A DNA stretch of 49,067 bases, from NCBI GenBank assembly GCA_016214075.1, contig JACRPI010000030.1, forward strand, positions 1-49,067. Reading direction: 5' to 3'. The position numbers and the translations under genes were made by a program. Shown here piece after piece: positions 15,791-24,140 of this stretch. This DNA comes from Candidatus Woesearchaeota archaeon (lineage in GTDB: Archaea; Nanobdellota; Nanobdellia; Woesearchaeales; DSVV01). Within the stretch, counting starts at the first letter, position 1. Each line of letters begins with the position of its first letter. A model generated the notes under the pieces. It did no database searches. It was not told the DNA's origin and saw only the letters and a program-made list of their open reading frames with translations.

Positions 15791-16006
15791 TCAAACAAAC
15801 CTCGGATATCCTTCCAAATTTTTAATATTGTATAATCCTCGTGCTTTCTTTTTTCCGTTTGGCTGCTGCAATAATCTATCAAGAAATTGCTCATGCTTTA
15901 TGAATTGCGCATTAATGAATTCTGTGTGAATTTTTTTCCACTCGGTTGGATGCTCTTTCATAAAAGCTGCCCAACGCTCAATAAAATCCATGTGTGATTC
16001 TCGCAT
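15791..16006 (-). CDS. small helical protein (71 aa), downstream of a nucleotidyltransferase
   Basis: The core MDFIERWAAFMKEHPTEWKK followed by a helical, basic tail suggests a compact helical protein. It starts 24 bases after the stop of the nucleotidyltransferase-like gene and is probably co-transcribed. Size and position would fit a toxin-antitoxin partner, but I know no family for it. Confidence 0.45.
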   Translation of the reverse strand: MRESHMDFIERWAAFMKEHPTEWKKIHTEFINAQFIKHEQFLDRLLQQPNGKKKARGLYNIKNLEGYPRFV

Positions 16007-16030
16007 GCTATTCCCTCATTCTTCCAACTA

Positions 16031-16642
16031 TTATTCTCCCAATCGTATTTTCCTTATTAATTTTTTTATTTCATTGATCTCTTTTTCGTTTATTCTTTCA
16101 CTATACACCATTCGCAGATGTTTCGCGTCTTCCATGTCTTTATCTGATTTGAGATATTCTTCTTTGAACGCAATATTAATAGCAATACTTGAAAACCAGA
16201 CATCAAGACCAGTCAGAGGGATTTTTTCTTTTGTCTGAAGCTGAATATTGTCCAGCATATCCTTCGCAAATTTTATTTCCATCTCAGGAACCGGCTTGTC
16301 TTTCCATGTATATCGAACAGAGACATTATCTTTTAGGTAATCATACACTTCATGGCTCGCGGCAGATTGCACACACACAAAACCATTCTTGTACAAGTCA
16401 TCATGAAGTTTTGAAAATACAGCTGGTGAAAGATGTGGAATAATCATGTCAATGTCTTCTGTTCCACGAACTCTTCCTGAGGCAATCGCAAGAAACCCTG
16501 AAACAATAATGTACGGCGTATGTCGTTCAACTATTTTGCAAAAATCAATACAAAATTTATCTAAAAGGGACTTATCTTTTATTGCGCGATCCATGGAAGA
16601 TATGAAACGCTTGTTCGTTAAATAGTTTTCCTTCAAAAACAC
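16031..16642 (-). CDS. nucleotidyltransferase-fold protein
   Basis: The segment IIVSGFLAIASGRVRGTEDIDMII (split over residues 45-68) carries the Pol-beta-type pattern G...R-x-T-x-D-[x]-D with D63 and D65 as likely metal ligands. The rest (FAKDMLDNIQLQ, LTGLDVWFSSIAI) resembles AbiEii/DUF6036-like nucleotidyltransferases that occur in toxin-antitoxin or abortive-infection pairs. The N-terminal start could be Met17. It is divergent from eno and shares the intergenic promoter region. The small gene at 15791 follows on the same strand. Confidence 0.6.
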   Translation of the reverse strand: MFLKENYLTNKRFISSMDRAIKDKSLLDKFCIDFCKIVERHTPYIIVSGFLAIASGRVRGTEDIDMIIPHLSPAVFSKLHDDLYKNGFVCVQSAASHEVYDYLKDNVSVRYTWKDKPVPEMEIKFAKDMLDNIQLQTKEKIPLTGLDVWFSSIAINIAFKEEYLKSDKDMEDAKHLRMVYSERINEKEINEIKKLIRKIRLGE

Positions 16643-16677
16643 AATCTTTATAATTTCATATTCTCAGAAAATATTCC

Positions 16678-17955
16678 ATGGCAAAAATACAAGCAATCAA
16701 AGGACGAGAAGTGTTGGATTCCCGTGGAAATCCAACTGTTGAAGCGCAAGTCAAAGTCGCAGGACACTGGTTTCGAGCAATTGTTCCATCAGGGGCAAGC
16801 ACTGGCAAACACGAAGCTGTCGAACTTCGTGATGGAAATAAAAAAAGATATCATGGCAAAGGCGTTCTCACCGCTGTTCAAAATGTGAACATGGAAATTT
16901 CTGGACGATTAGATGGCATGAAAATAGGCGATGCCGCTGATCAGCGAATTATTGATGATGCGCTCATTCATCTTGATGAAACGTATAACAAACATATTCT
17001 TGGCGCAAACGCGATGCTCGCAGTCTCTCTTGCCTGCGCACGAGCTGGCGCCGCACAACACAAACAACATCTTTTTTCCTTTATCGCGGACGTTTCTAAA
17101 AAATCTCCTTACCTTATGCCTGTTCCGCAGATGAACATCATCAATGGTGGCGTTCACGCAGGACAGAAAAATGATATTCAAGAACACATGATCATGCCTG
17201 TTGGCGCAAGCTCTTTCAAAGAAGGATTGCGCATGGGCGCGGAATGTTATCACTCACTCAAAGAATTGCTTCACAAAAAGTTTAAAGCGCAAGGAACACT
17301 TATTGGCGATGAAGGAGGATTTGTGCCGCCATTAAAGACTGTTGGCGAGCGACTTGCGTTGGTGGAACAAGCTGTGGAGAATGCAGGCTATCGCATGAAA
17401 AAAGATATTGTTTTCGCGCTCGACGCTGCCGCATCAGAATTTTTTGATGGCAAAGAGTACAGCCTTGGGACAAAGAAATATTCTGGCGCCGCGCTCATGG
17501 ATTATTATAAAGGACTTTCCAGCGCGTATCCTATCGCTTCCATTGAAGATGGCTTCGCAGAAGATGATTGGGGAAGCTGGGTAAACTTTACTAAAGAGAT
17601 GGGCAAAAAATTGCAAATTGTTGGCGATGATCTTCTTGTTACTAATCCTAAACGAATTGAAGCAGGAATTTCCAAACGCGCATGCAACGCGCTTTTACTC
17701 AAAGTGAATCAAATTGGCACAGTTACAGAAGCGCTTGACGCCGCAAAGCGCGCGCAATCCGCTGACTGGCGTGTTGTCGTAAGTCATCGCAGCGGAGAGA
17801 CTGAAGATCCATTCATCGCAGATCTTGTTGTCGGCATTAACGCAGGGCAAGCAAAGTTTGGCGCTCCTAGCCGAAGCGATCGTGTCGCGAAGTACAACCA
17901 ATTATTACGCATTGAAGAAGCGCTCGGCAAAAAAGCGAAGTATGGTGTTAAATAA
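16678..17955 (+). CDS. eno: enolase
   Basis: This enzyme interconverts 2-phosphoglycerate and phosphoenolpyruvate in glycolysis and gluconeogenesis. Family motifs are SGASTGKHEA (about 39-48), the acid metal ligands in ALDAA, SIEDG and GDDLLVTN, the catalytic Lys in LLLKVNQIG (about K342) and SHRSGETED. The length of 425 is standard. A TATA box (CTTTATAATTT) lies about 25-35 bases before the ATG. The EEP-family gene follows after 12 bases. The phosphoglycerate mutase that makes its substrate is at 20520. Confidence 0.97.
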   Translation: MAKIQAIKGREVLDSRGNPTVEAQVKVAGHWFRAIVPSGASTGKHEAVELRDGNKKRYHGKGVLTAVQNVNMEISGRLDGMKIGDAADQRIIDDALIHLDETYNKHILGANAMLAVSLACARAGAAQHKQHLFSFIADVSKKSPYLMPVPQMNIINGGVHAGQKNDIQEHMIMPVGASSFKEGLRMGAECYHSLKELLHKKFKAQGTLIGDEGGFVPPLKTVGERLALVEQAVENAGYRMKKDIVFALDAAASEFFDGKEYSLGTKKYSGAALMDYYKGLSSAYPIASIEDGFAEDDWGSWVNFTKEMGKKLQIVGDDLLVTNPKRIEAGISKRACNALLLKVNQIGTVTEALDAAKRAQSADWRVVVSHRSGETEDPFIADLVVGINAGQAKFGAPSRSDRVAKYNQLLRIEEALGKKAKYGVK

Positions 17956-17967
17956 TTTGGTGCTGCA

Positions 17968-18735
17968 ATGAATCGACTTATTGTTTACAACATTGAATAT
18001 TGCGAAGGAATGACTGGTCAATGGTGGGAATATCTTTATTTCTGGCGCATCTTTTTTCCCCCCCCAGGACTTGACAAACAGATTGTTGAACATCTCAAGA
18101 AGTTGAAACCTGATATCCTTGCGCTTGTTGAAGTGGACACTGGTTCATTTCGCGCAAAAAAAGATGAAGTGGTGTATTTTGAAAAGCAGCTTGGCATGAA
18201 AAGTTTTGTTGAGAAAGTAAAATATCCTGTCCACGGCTGGCTGAAGCTTTTTCATCATGTTCCTATTCTTGATAAACAAGCAAACGCGATCATCGCAAAG
18301 AAAAAATTATCCAAAGTAAAATACCATGTTTTTCATGAGGGAACAAAACGTCTTGTGATTGAAGCAACCATCCATCTTCCAAAAAAGGTGACTTTATTGC
18401 TTGCGCATCTCGCGCTTGGAGGAGAAACACGAGCGCAGCAGATTAAAGAACTCATTACAATGGTCAACAAGATTAAGAACCCTGTTATTCTCATGGGTGA
18501 TTTTAACACGTTCCGTGGTGAAGAAGAAATTCAATCGCTTCTTGAGAAAACACATTTGCATCATCAATATGAGATGGACAAAACATCACAGACGCTCACT
18601 GAACCAACATTTCATCCGTCTAAACGACTTGATTATATCCTTACTTCTAAACAAATTAAAGTAAAGAATTATCAGGTCTTGAATTTTCATTTCTCTGATC
18701 ATCTTCCATTGATGGTTGATTTTGAGGTGAAGTGA
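17968..18735 (+). CDS. endonuclease/exonuclease/phosphatase (EEP) family protein
   Basis: The fold's metal site is complete: N8 in VYNIEY, E in LALVEVD, D-x-N in LMGDFNT, the R-x-D-Y-I strand and SDHLPLMVDF at the end. The protein is 255 aa with no signal peptide or DNA-binding extension. Family members cleave nucleic acids or phosphoesters of inositol or lipids; the substrate here cannot be read. It follows eno by 12 bases with GGTG before the start, so it is probably in the same transcript. Confidence 0.8.
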   Translation: MNRLIVYNIEYCEGMTGQWWEYLYFWRIFFPPPGLDKQIVEHLKKLKPDILALVEVDTGSFRAKKDEVVYFEKQLGMKSFVEKVKYPVHGWLKLFHHVPILDKQANAIIAKKKLSKVKYHVFHEGTKRLVIEATIHLPKKVTLLLAHLALGGETRAQQIKELITMVNKIKNPVILMGDFNTFRGEEEIQSLLEKTHLHHQYEMDKTSQTLTEPTFHPSKRLDYILTSKQIKVKNYQVLNFHFSDHLPLMVDFEVK

Positions 18736-18750
18736 TATTATAATTATATA

Positions 18751-18852
18751 ATCCCGCCGCAGCTGGCGGCCTACGGACAAAATTCATAGAATTTTGTCCT
18801 ACGCGACACCCCAAGGGGCCATCCCCCGTCGCGTCGGCGCCAGCGGCGGGAT
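18751..18852 (+). repeat. three-way-junction palindromic element, family C
   Basis: ATCCCGCC-GCTGGCG pairs with CGCCAGC-GGCGGGAT (15 bp with a 3-nt bulge). Inside are a perfect hairpin GGACAAAATTC/GAATTTTGTCC (loop ATA) and a second arm GCGAC/GTCGC holding CCCC/GGGG. The layout (outer stem, hairpin, CCTAC, second hairpin) and the string TTGTCCTAC are shared with family A. The end reads GCGGGATTTGAAG, like an inverted tRNA T arm, as in family B. It fills the gap between the EEP and aldo/keto reductase genes. Confidence 0.75.
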
Positions 18853-18872
18853 TTGAAGAGGACGATGCAAAA

Positions 18873-19757
18873 ATGAACAATTCGCATATTGAATACACCG
18901 CATTGGGAGGCAGTCCCCTCCCTGTTCTTGGTCTTGGGACGTGGCAAATAGGTGGTAAACTGGAGAGAAGCACTAGCCACGACAAAGAAGAAATTGAAGC
19001 ACTCAAAACAGGCATTCAACTTGGGCTAACGCATATTGATACCGCAGAACTCTATGGAGAAGGACATACAGAAGAACTTGTCGCGCAGGCAATCAAACAA
19101 AGCAAAGTGCCTCGAAAAGATTTGTTTATTACATCGAAGGTTATGCAGCAGCATCTTCATTATGATGATGTTCTTACGGCATGCAAGAAAAGTTTAGAGA
19201 GACTACATACTGATTATCTTGATCTATATCTTGTTCATTTTCCAAATTCACAAATTCCCATTACTGAAACTATGCGCGCAATGAATGAACTGGTTGAGAA
19301 TAAGATGGTTCGCATGATTGGGGCCAGTAACTTTTCTGTTGCTGAACTTCAGGAAGCGCAGAAATATTCCAAACATAAAATTGTCGCAAATCAAATTGAA
19401 TATAGCTTACTTGCACGCGACGTAGGCAAATACATGAAACGCATGGAATCTGAAATAATACCTTGCTGCGAGCAGCATGGCATAAAAGTGGTTGCGTGGC
19501 GACCGCTTGCGTATGGTCTTCTCGCAAAAGAAGGGTTTCCTGTGCTTGACGCACTTGCTCAGAAATATGGCAAAACGCAGGGACAAATCGCGTTGAATTG
19601 GATCATTTCTAAAAATATGCTTGTTCTCGTGAAGGCAACAAAGACTGAGCACATAAAAGAGAATATTGGCGCAATGAGCTGGCGATTATCTGAGGATGAT
19701 ATTGTTGCGTTGGAATTAGGATTTGAGAAATGGCGAAGGAAGTACCACACGCAATAG
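18873..19757 (+). CDS. aldo/keto reductase
   Basis: This is an NAD(P)H-dependent carbonyl reductase with a (beta/alpha)8 barrel. The catalytic tetrad D56, Y61, K89 and H122 is intact (HIDTAELYG, TSK, LVHFP), as are GASNFS and the QIEYS strand. The length of 294 is normal. The substrate is unknown; DkgA/2,5-diketogluconate reductase-like or general aldehyde reduction is possible. It is separated from the EEP gene by the family C palindrome. Confidence 0.9.
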   Translation: MNNSHIEYTALGGSPLPVLGLGTWQIGGKLERSTSHDKEEIEALKTGIQLGLTHIDTAELYGEGHTEELVAQAIKQSKVPRKDLFITSKVMQQHLHYDDVLTACKKSLERLHTDYLDLYLVHFPNSQIPITETMRAMNELVENKMVRMIGASNFSVAELQEAQKYSKHKIVANQIEYSLLARDVGKYMKRMESEIIPCCEQHGIKVVAWRPLAYGLLAKEGFPVLDALAQKYGKTQGQIALNWIISKNMLVLVKATKTEHIKENIGAMSWRLSEDDIVALELGFEKWRRKYHTQ

Positions 19758-19809
19758 TTCTGCAAAATATTTATAAAACAATGGCTATTTTTCTCTGATA
19801 GGTGAAACT

Positions 19810-20157
19810 ATGACTGAAGAACATCAAGGTGGCGAAGAAACACCGTATCAAAAACCACTTTCTTTACAAGAAAGAATTGGACAACAAATTACTGGAATTC
19901 CTGCTGGACAGTATGGAGTTATCTGTATTCCTATGCAAGTAACTGCACCAGAAGTTGGTGCTTCTTATGTTTTAGACCTTGAAACCGCACTTTTAGAAGC
20001 TGAAACAAAATCAAGAGCAGCAGGAGAACTTACACCCGATAGAAAAGGTGTTCTTCATCCAGAGCTTTTTGACACCAGACGATACGCTGTTTATGATTCT
20101 TCTGGAACACAGGTTGCGCTTTATACAAGTGGCGAGAGATATCAGAAGAGAAATTAG
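19810..20157 (+). CDS. hypothetical protein (115 aa)
   Basis: I do not recognise this protein. The N-terminal ~30 residues are polar. A strand-rich section follows (GQYGVICIPMQV, SYVLDLE), then an ETALLEAETKSRAAGE helix and a terminal strand pair (YAVYDSSGTQVALYTSG). A TATA box (TATTTATAAAAC) and an AGGTGA ribosome-binding site 6 bases before the ATG support expression. A family A element begins 48 bases after the stop. Confidence 0.5.
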   Translation: MTEEHQGGEETPYQKPLSLQERIGQQITGIPAGQYGVICIPMQVTAPEVGASYVLDLETALLEAETKSRAAGELTPDRKGVLHPELFDTRRYAVYDSSGTQVALYTSGERYQKRN

Positions 20158-20204
20158 TTTTTTGTTCTTCTATTTTTCTTTAAATTATCGTAATGGATTA
20201 TAAT

Positions 20205-20432
20205 AAAACCAACAACAACACAGGCACAGACGGCCAACTTTTTTGCTCCATTCTCATTTCTAACGCAAAAAAGCTTGTCCTACTTCGCGAACTGCAACCC
20301 CCCACTTCGTATGGGAACGCAGTTCGCTCCGTCTGGCCATGTTGTTGGTTTTACTAAACACAGAGACTCGAACGCTTCATGTGAGAGTCTCTGTGTTTAG
20401 ACGCGAGCACTTGTCGAGCGTCTCTTTTTTTT
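20205..20432 (+). ncRNA. family A structured element, copy 1 (long form with terminator-like hairpin)
   Basis: The outer helix AAAACCAACAACA/TGTTGTTGGTTTT continues through TGGC-CAGACGG-type pairing with conserved bulges. Inner hairpins are TTTTTTGC/GCAAAAAA and CGAACTGC/GCAGTTCG. The linker CCTACTTCG is conserved. Downstream are AAACACAGAGACTC/GAGTCTCTGTGTTT and then AGACGC/GCGTCT followed by eight T. This could be a transcribed structured RNA or a mobile palindrome; orientation is set by the T-run. It lies before the phosphoglycerate mutase promoter. Confidence 0.7.
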
Positions 20433-20519
20433 AGTTTCTTAAGCAAATAATAAACAAAAATCTTCCAAATCACCCCTTCTTAAGAAAACTATTTATAGCA
20501 TGAGATGACAAAAGAACTC

Positions 20520-22049
20520 ATGACTTTCAAACCTGTTGTTCTTATTGTCCGCGATGGCTGGGGTTACTCTCCTGAAAAAAAGGGAAACGCGATCGCGCAC
20601 GCAAAAGTGCCCAACGATACATTGTATATGAAGAAATATCCCACCACACTTCTTGACGCAAGCGGCAACGCTGTTGGATTACCCGCAGGAACACAAGGTG
20701 GTTCTGAGGTTGGACATCTGACTATGGGCGCAGGCGGTATTATCTGGCAACCCCTCGAACTTATTAATCGAACGATACACAATGGAAGCTTCTTTGAAAA
20801 CGCTGTGCTTCTTCAGGCAGCGGAAAACTGCAGGAAGAACAAAAGCGCATTTCATATTATGGGTCTTTTTTCTGATCAAGGTGTTCACGCAACTGTTGAC
20901 CATCTTTACGCGTTACTTGAATTTGCGAAAAAACAGAAACAGGAAAAAGTATTTCTTCATTTATTCTTAGATGGACGAGATGTTCCTGAGCGAAGCGCGC
21001 ACAAATATCTTGTTGAACTCAATCATCACATCAGAAAGATAGGTGTTGGTAAAATCGCGTCGCTTGTTGGTCGTTATTACGCGATGGATCGCGACACAAA
21101 CTGGGATCGAACAACAAAAGCATACGAACTTCTTGTTGCTGGAAAAGGTTTTTCTTCTGCATCTGCTGAAGAAGGAATTCTTGCGGCGTATGAACGTGGC
21201 GATAAAACAGATTATTATGTTCAGCCAACAGTCATCACAGAAAATGGAAAACCTGTTGGACTTGTTGGAGAAAAAGACAGTGTTATTTTTTATAATTTTA
21301 GAAGCGACAGAACACGACAAATGACCTCCATGCTTTCTGGGAAAAAATGCGCTGTATCGGTTTCTGCGCGCAGACCGCAGACATTCTTTGTTTGTTTTTC
21401 CGAGTACGATAAGGAGTTTCACCTTCCTGTTGCTTTTCCTCAACAGAAAGTCGCGCACAATTTGGGACGATGCTTAAGTGAAGCAGGACTACGGCAACTG
21501 CGCATCGCTGAAACTGAGAAATACGCCCATGTCACCTTCTTTTTTAACAGCCAAGTAGAGGAAGGATTTCCCAAAGAAGATAGAATTCTTGTTCCTTCAC
21601 CAAAGGTTCCATCGTATGAAACACAGCCTGAAATGAGCGCTTACGGAATTACAGAGAAAGCATGTGCGGCAATGGAGAAAAAAGAATATGATTTTGTTTT
21701 GATCAATCTTGCAAACCCTGATCTTGTGGGACACAGCGGAAATTATCAGGCAACTGTCCGTGCGTGTGAAGTTGTTGACGAATGCGTTGGGAAGATTGTT
21801 TCTGCTGTTTTGAAGAAGGATGGCGTTGTATTGCTGACTGGCGATCACGGCAACGCAGAACAGATGCTCTATCCTAACGGAGAACCTTGCCCTAGCCATA
21901 CGACCAACAAAGTGCCGCTTTCTGTGATTAGCAATCATTTAACGCATGAACTTCGTGAAAATGGAGGGTTGCAGGATATAGGGCCAACTATTTTGAAATT
22001 ACTCGATGTTCCAAAACCTGAAGAAATGGGTGGGAAGAGTTTGGTGTGA
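20520..22049 (+). CDS. gpmI: 2,3-bisphosphoglycerate-independent phosphoglycerate mutase
   Basis: This enzyme interconverts 3- and 2-phosphoglycerate using two metal ions and a phosphoserine intermediate. It belongs to the alkaline-phosphatase superfamily and is of the long bacterial type (about 510 aa), not the short archaeal ApgM. Motifs are VRDGWG, the nucleophile Ser in GGSEVGHLTMGAG, DGRD, RDTNWDR and TGDHGNAEQM. Starting at the second Met (20520, MTFKPVVLIV) makes the nucleophile Ser62, as in characterised enzymes, and fits the TATA box (CTATTTATAGC) about 20-30 bases upstream; an upstream ATG at 20505 is also in frame. Confidence 0.95.
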   Translation: MTFKPVVLIVRDGWGYSPEKKGNAIAHAKVPNDTLYMKKYPTTLLDASGNAVGLPAGTQGGSEVGHLTMGAGGIIWQPLELINRTIHNGSFFENAVLLQAAENCRKNKSAFHIMGLFSDQGVHATVDHLYALLEFAKKQKQEKVFLHLFLDGRDVPERSAHKYLVELNHHIRKIGVGKIASLVGRYYAMDRDTNWDRTTKAYELLVAGKGFSSASAEEGILAAYERGDKTDYYVQPTVITENGKPVGLVGEKDSVIFYNFRSDRTRQMTSMLSGKKCAVSVSARRPQTFFVCFSEYDKEFHLPVAFPQQKVAHNLGRCLSEAGLRQLRIAETEKYAHVTFFFNSQVEEGFPKEDRILVPSPKVPSYETQPEMSAYGITEKACAAMEKKEYDFVLINLANPDLVGHSGNYQATVRACEVVDECVGKIVSAVLKKDGVVLLTGDHGNAEQMLYPNGEPCPSHTTNKVPLSVISNHLTHELRENGGLQDIGPTILKLLDVPKPEEMGGKSLV

Positions 22050-22091
22050 AAAAAACAAACTATTTAAAGTAAAACAAACAGAATTTTCTCT

Positions 22092-22526
22092 ATGTCACTC
22101 CCTGAATGGATCACTATTTTTCTGAAAAACAAAGATATGATGAAACAGCAGATTCTTCATATTGAAGAGAAAGGGCACATTGTGCATATCACCTTCAAAG
22201 GAGACAAAAAACAGGATTCTTTTTGTTATGAAAAACTTGGTGATTTGCATGAGATTCTTGCTGCCGCGAAAAAGAGTGATAGTGACCCAAACTATTCTGT
22301 CAACGTTGTTTGTTATAATACTACTGCGAATTTACAGGTGCTTATCGATCATTGGCAACAATTTGCGACTCATCAACGAGTGATGTTCTATTTCGTCAAT
22401 CCTAAATCTCTGACAGACATCAAGTGGATTGTGAACCCTTGGCTTCACAACCGCATTGGAGATGAGAAAAGTCTTGTTCCTGGCTTGAAAAGTATGGCAA
22501 GTATGGTTGAAGAATGGAAAGGATAA
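22092..22526 (+). CDS. hypothetical protein (144 aa)
   Basis: No known family. The alternating strand and helix pattern (HIVHITFKG, YSVNVVCYNTTANLQVLIDHW, RVMFYFVNP, then a terminal helix) suggests a small alpha/beta fold. There is no signal peptide or membrane helix. It starts 43 bases after gpmI with its own AT-rich promoter-like sequence. A tRNA-Gly gene converges at its 3' end. Confidence 0.55.
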   Translation: MSLPEWITIFLKNKDMMKQQILHIEEKGHIVHITFKGDKKQDSFCYEKLGDLHEILAAAKKSDSDPNYSVNVVCYNTTANLQVLIDHWQQFATHQRVMFYFVNPKSLTDIKWIVNPWLHNRIGDEKSLVPGLKSMASMVEEWKG

Positions 22527-22539
22527 ATTCGTAAGAAAA

Positions 22540-22610
22540 TGCACTAGCCGGGATTTGAACCCGGGTCGCAAGCTTGGGAAGCTCGAATCCTACCGCTGGA
22601 CTACTAATGC
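22540..22610 (-). tRNA. tRNA-Gly (CCC)
   Basis: The acceptor GCATTAG/CTAGTGC, D arm GTCC/GGAT, anticodon stem CGAGC/GCTTG with loop TTCCCAA, and T arm CCGGG-TTCAAAT-CCCGG all pair. The anticodon is CCC, the discriminator A; CCA is not encoded and there is no intron. Confidence 0.95.
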
Positions 22611-22659
22611 GATAAAGAGAAAGAATAGGGTTTCCTATTAATAATTTATGGCAGTACTC

Positions 22660-23661
22660 TTATGCCACTCTATTTTTTGGTCTCTTTTTTACAGAAGCGA
22701 TATTCTCAATAGAAGTATCAAGAATTCTTGTAAGCCCTTCTTTTGAATACCACGCACTATGCGGTGTTATAATGACATTGTCCATCTTCATTAACAAGTG
22801 ATCTTCCAATATTGTTTTCAGATTACATTTTGGAGGAAATTTGCTTGTCAAAAGTTGTTTTTCTTCCTGCACTTCGCATTCCTGTTCGAGCACATCCAAC
22901 CCAGCACCACCAAGATGTTTATTTTTCAGCGCACGATACAACGCGTCTGTTTCTATTAACGCTCCTCTTGCTGTATTGATAAGCAACGCGCCTTTCTTCA
23001 TCATGCCAATAGTTTCTCTATTCATAAGATGATGATTCTCTCGTGTATAAGGAATATGAAGAGAGACTATGTCCGCATTACTCAATAATTTTTTGAACGA
23101 GACATACTGCACTCCATATTGTTTTGTTAATTCTTTCTTGGGGTTATGACAGTATGCAAGAATTTTCATTTCAAATCCATTCGCAATCCTGATGACGTGT
23201 TCTCCAATGTTTCCTGTTCCTAAAACACCGAGTGTCTTTCCTCGAAGATCTGTGCCCTGCAATCCTTTACAAGTGAACTCATTTTCTTCCCTTACTCTTT
23301 TTATTAACGGATACATTTTTCTTGTGAGTGTTAGGATAAGAGCGAACGCAAACTCCGCAACAGTATTCTCTCCATATTTTGGAACATTCATCGCAATAAT
23401 ACCTTTCTTCTTGCAATAGTCTCCATCAATGTGATCATATCCTGTAGAAAGCGTCACGATGTATTTGAGCTTTGGCAGTTTCTTGAGCACTGCCGCTGAA
23501 CACTCTGAATGCACAAAAACACCAATGCACGCCGCGTCTTTCGCTGTTTCCGCGTTTTCTCTTGACAATGGACCACGAATGAAAGTGAGTTTGTGGTGCT
23601 TGAGCTTTTGCTCCATATACTCTTTTTCCCAAGGCTCGAGTTCAAAGAAAGTGATGTTCAT
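22660..23661 (-). CDS. D-isomer-specific 2-hydroxyacid dehydrogenase (D-lactate dehydrogenase-like)
   Basis: This is an NAD-dependent oxidoreductase that interconverts a 2-oxo acid and the D-2-hydroxy acid. The Rossmann motif GVLGTGNIG (about 145-153), the catalytic Arg in INTARGALI, the downstream Glu and the His in ITPHSAW are present. The N-terminal half has the family's VFVHSECSAAVL and STGYDHID segments. The length of 333 is typical. It resembles LdhA-type enzymes most (substrate inferred). It may recycle NADH from the glycolytic steps encoded nearby. It stands alone on its strand between two tRNA genes. Confidence 0.9.
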   Translation of the reverse strand: MNITFFELEPWEKEYMEQKLKHHKLTFIRGPLSRENAETAKDAACIGVFVHSECSAAVLKKLPKLKYIVTLSTGYDHIDGDYCKKKGIIAMNVPKYGENTVAEFAFALILTLTRKMYPLIKRVREENEFTCKGLQGTDLRGKTLGVLGTGNIGEHVIRIANGFEMKILAYCHNPKKELTKQYGVQYVSFKKLLSNADIVSLHIPYTRENHHLMNRETIGMMKKGALLINTARGALIETDALYRALKNKHLGGAGLDVLEQECEVQEEKQLLTSKFPPKCNLKTILEDHLLMKMDNVIITPHSAWYSKEGLTRILDTSIENIASVKKRPKNRVA

Positions 23662-23724
23662 GGTGTTTCCTTACGCTTCATTCTTATTAAACCTTTCGTC
23701 AGTAGGAGTATAGATTAAGAAAAA

Positions 23725-23806
23725 CGCCAACGCCCGGATTCCACCGAACGAAGTGAGCGTGGCACCAAAAATTCGCAAGAATTTTTGTGTGTGTTCAAAT
23801 CCGGCT
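23725..23806 (-). repeat. tRNA-linked hairpin element, family B copy 1 (next to tRNA-Ser)
   Basis: On the minus strand the element begins CCGGATTTGAAC (inverted T arm), contains CAAAAATTC/GAATTTTTG and CGCTCACTTCGTTCGG, and ends AATCCGGGCGTTGGCG, an exact 16-base copy of the 3' end of tRNA-Ser (other copy 23838-23853). CCGGATT/AATCCGG closes the structure. Its counterpart at 25500-25577 shares the core but carries tRNA-Lys ends. Confidence 0.75.
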
Positions 23807-23837
23807 ACGAAAAACAATAAGATTTGGAAGAGAAGGA

Positions 23838-23921
23838 CGCCAACGCCCGGATTTGAACCGGGAGATCCTTGCGGAAACAAGATTTCCAGTCTTGCGGAGT
23901 ACCAGATTGTCCCACGTTGGC
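23838..23921 (-). tRNA. tRNA-Ser (GGA)
   Basis: This is a class II tRNA: acceptor GCCAACG/CGTTGGC, anticodon stem CAAGA/TCTTG with loop CTGGAAA (anticodon GGA), long variable arm with GCAAGG loop, T arm CCCGG-TTCAAAT-CCGGG, discriminator G. There is no intron and no encoded CCA. A family B element lies 31 bases downstream. Confidence 0.95.
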
Positions 23922-24140
23922 AAGATTATTGTTTTAGAACAATGAATTGTTTATAAAAGTTATTGCTGGTTAGGTTTCGCAATCTTGTTTCTTTATCACT
24001 CTCTTAACTCGCTTTATTTGTTTTTGAATTCTCATGTCTTTATTTTCACCTTCTTATTTAATAAATAAAGGATAAACTGTGTAGTAGGTCGTTGCTAAGC
24101 GATTATCTGCTTTCTGGCGCGTGTATGAGAAATGAATGAG
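23922..24140. other. gene-free stretch between tRNA-Ser and mutY
   Basis: AT-rich sequence holding an AGTAGGTCGTTGCTAAGCGA stretch near 24083. I see no coding frame, repeat copy or clear hairpin. It may hold the tRNA-Ser promoter, with TTTATAAAAG-like sequence near 23950. Confidence 0.4.

Noticed and set aside
24060-24130. Possible small RNA around AGTAGGTCGTTGCTAAGCGA
   Set aside because: No second copy, no stable hairpin and no box motifs that I could identify.
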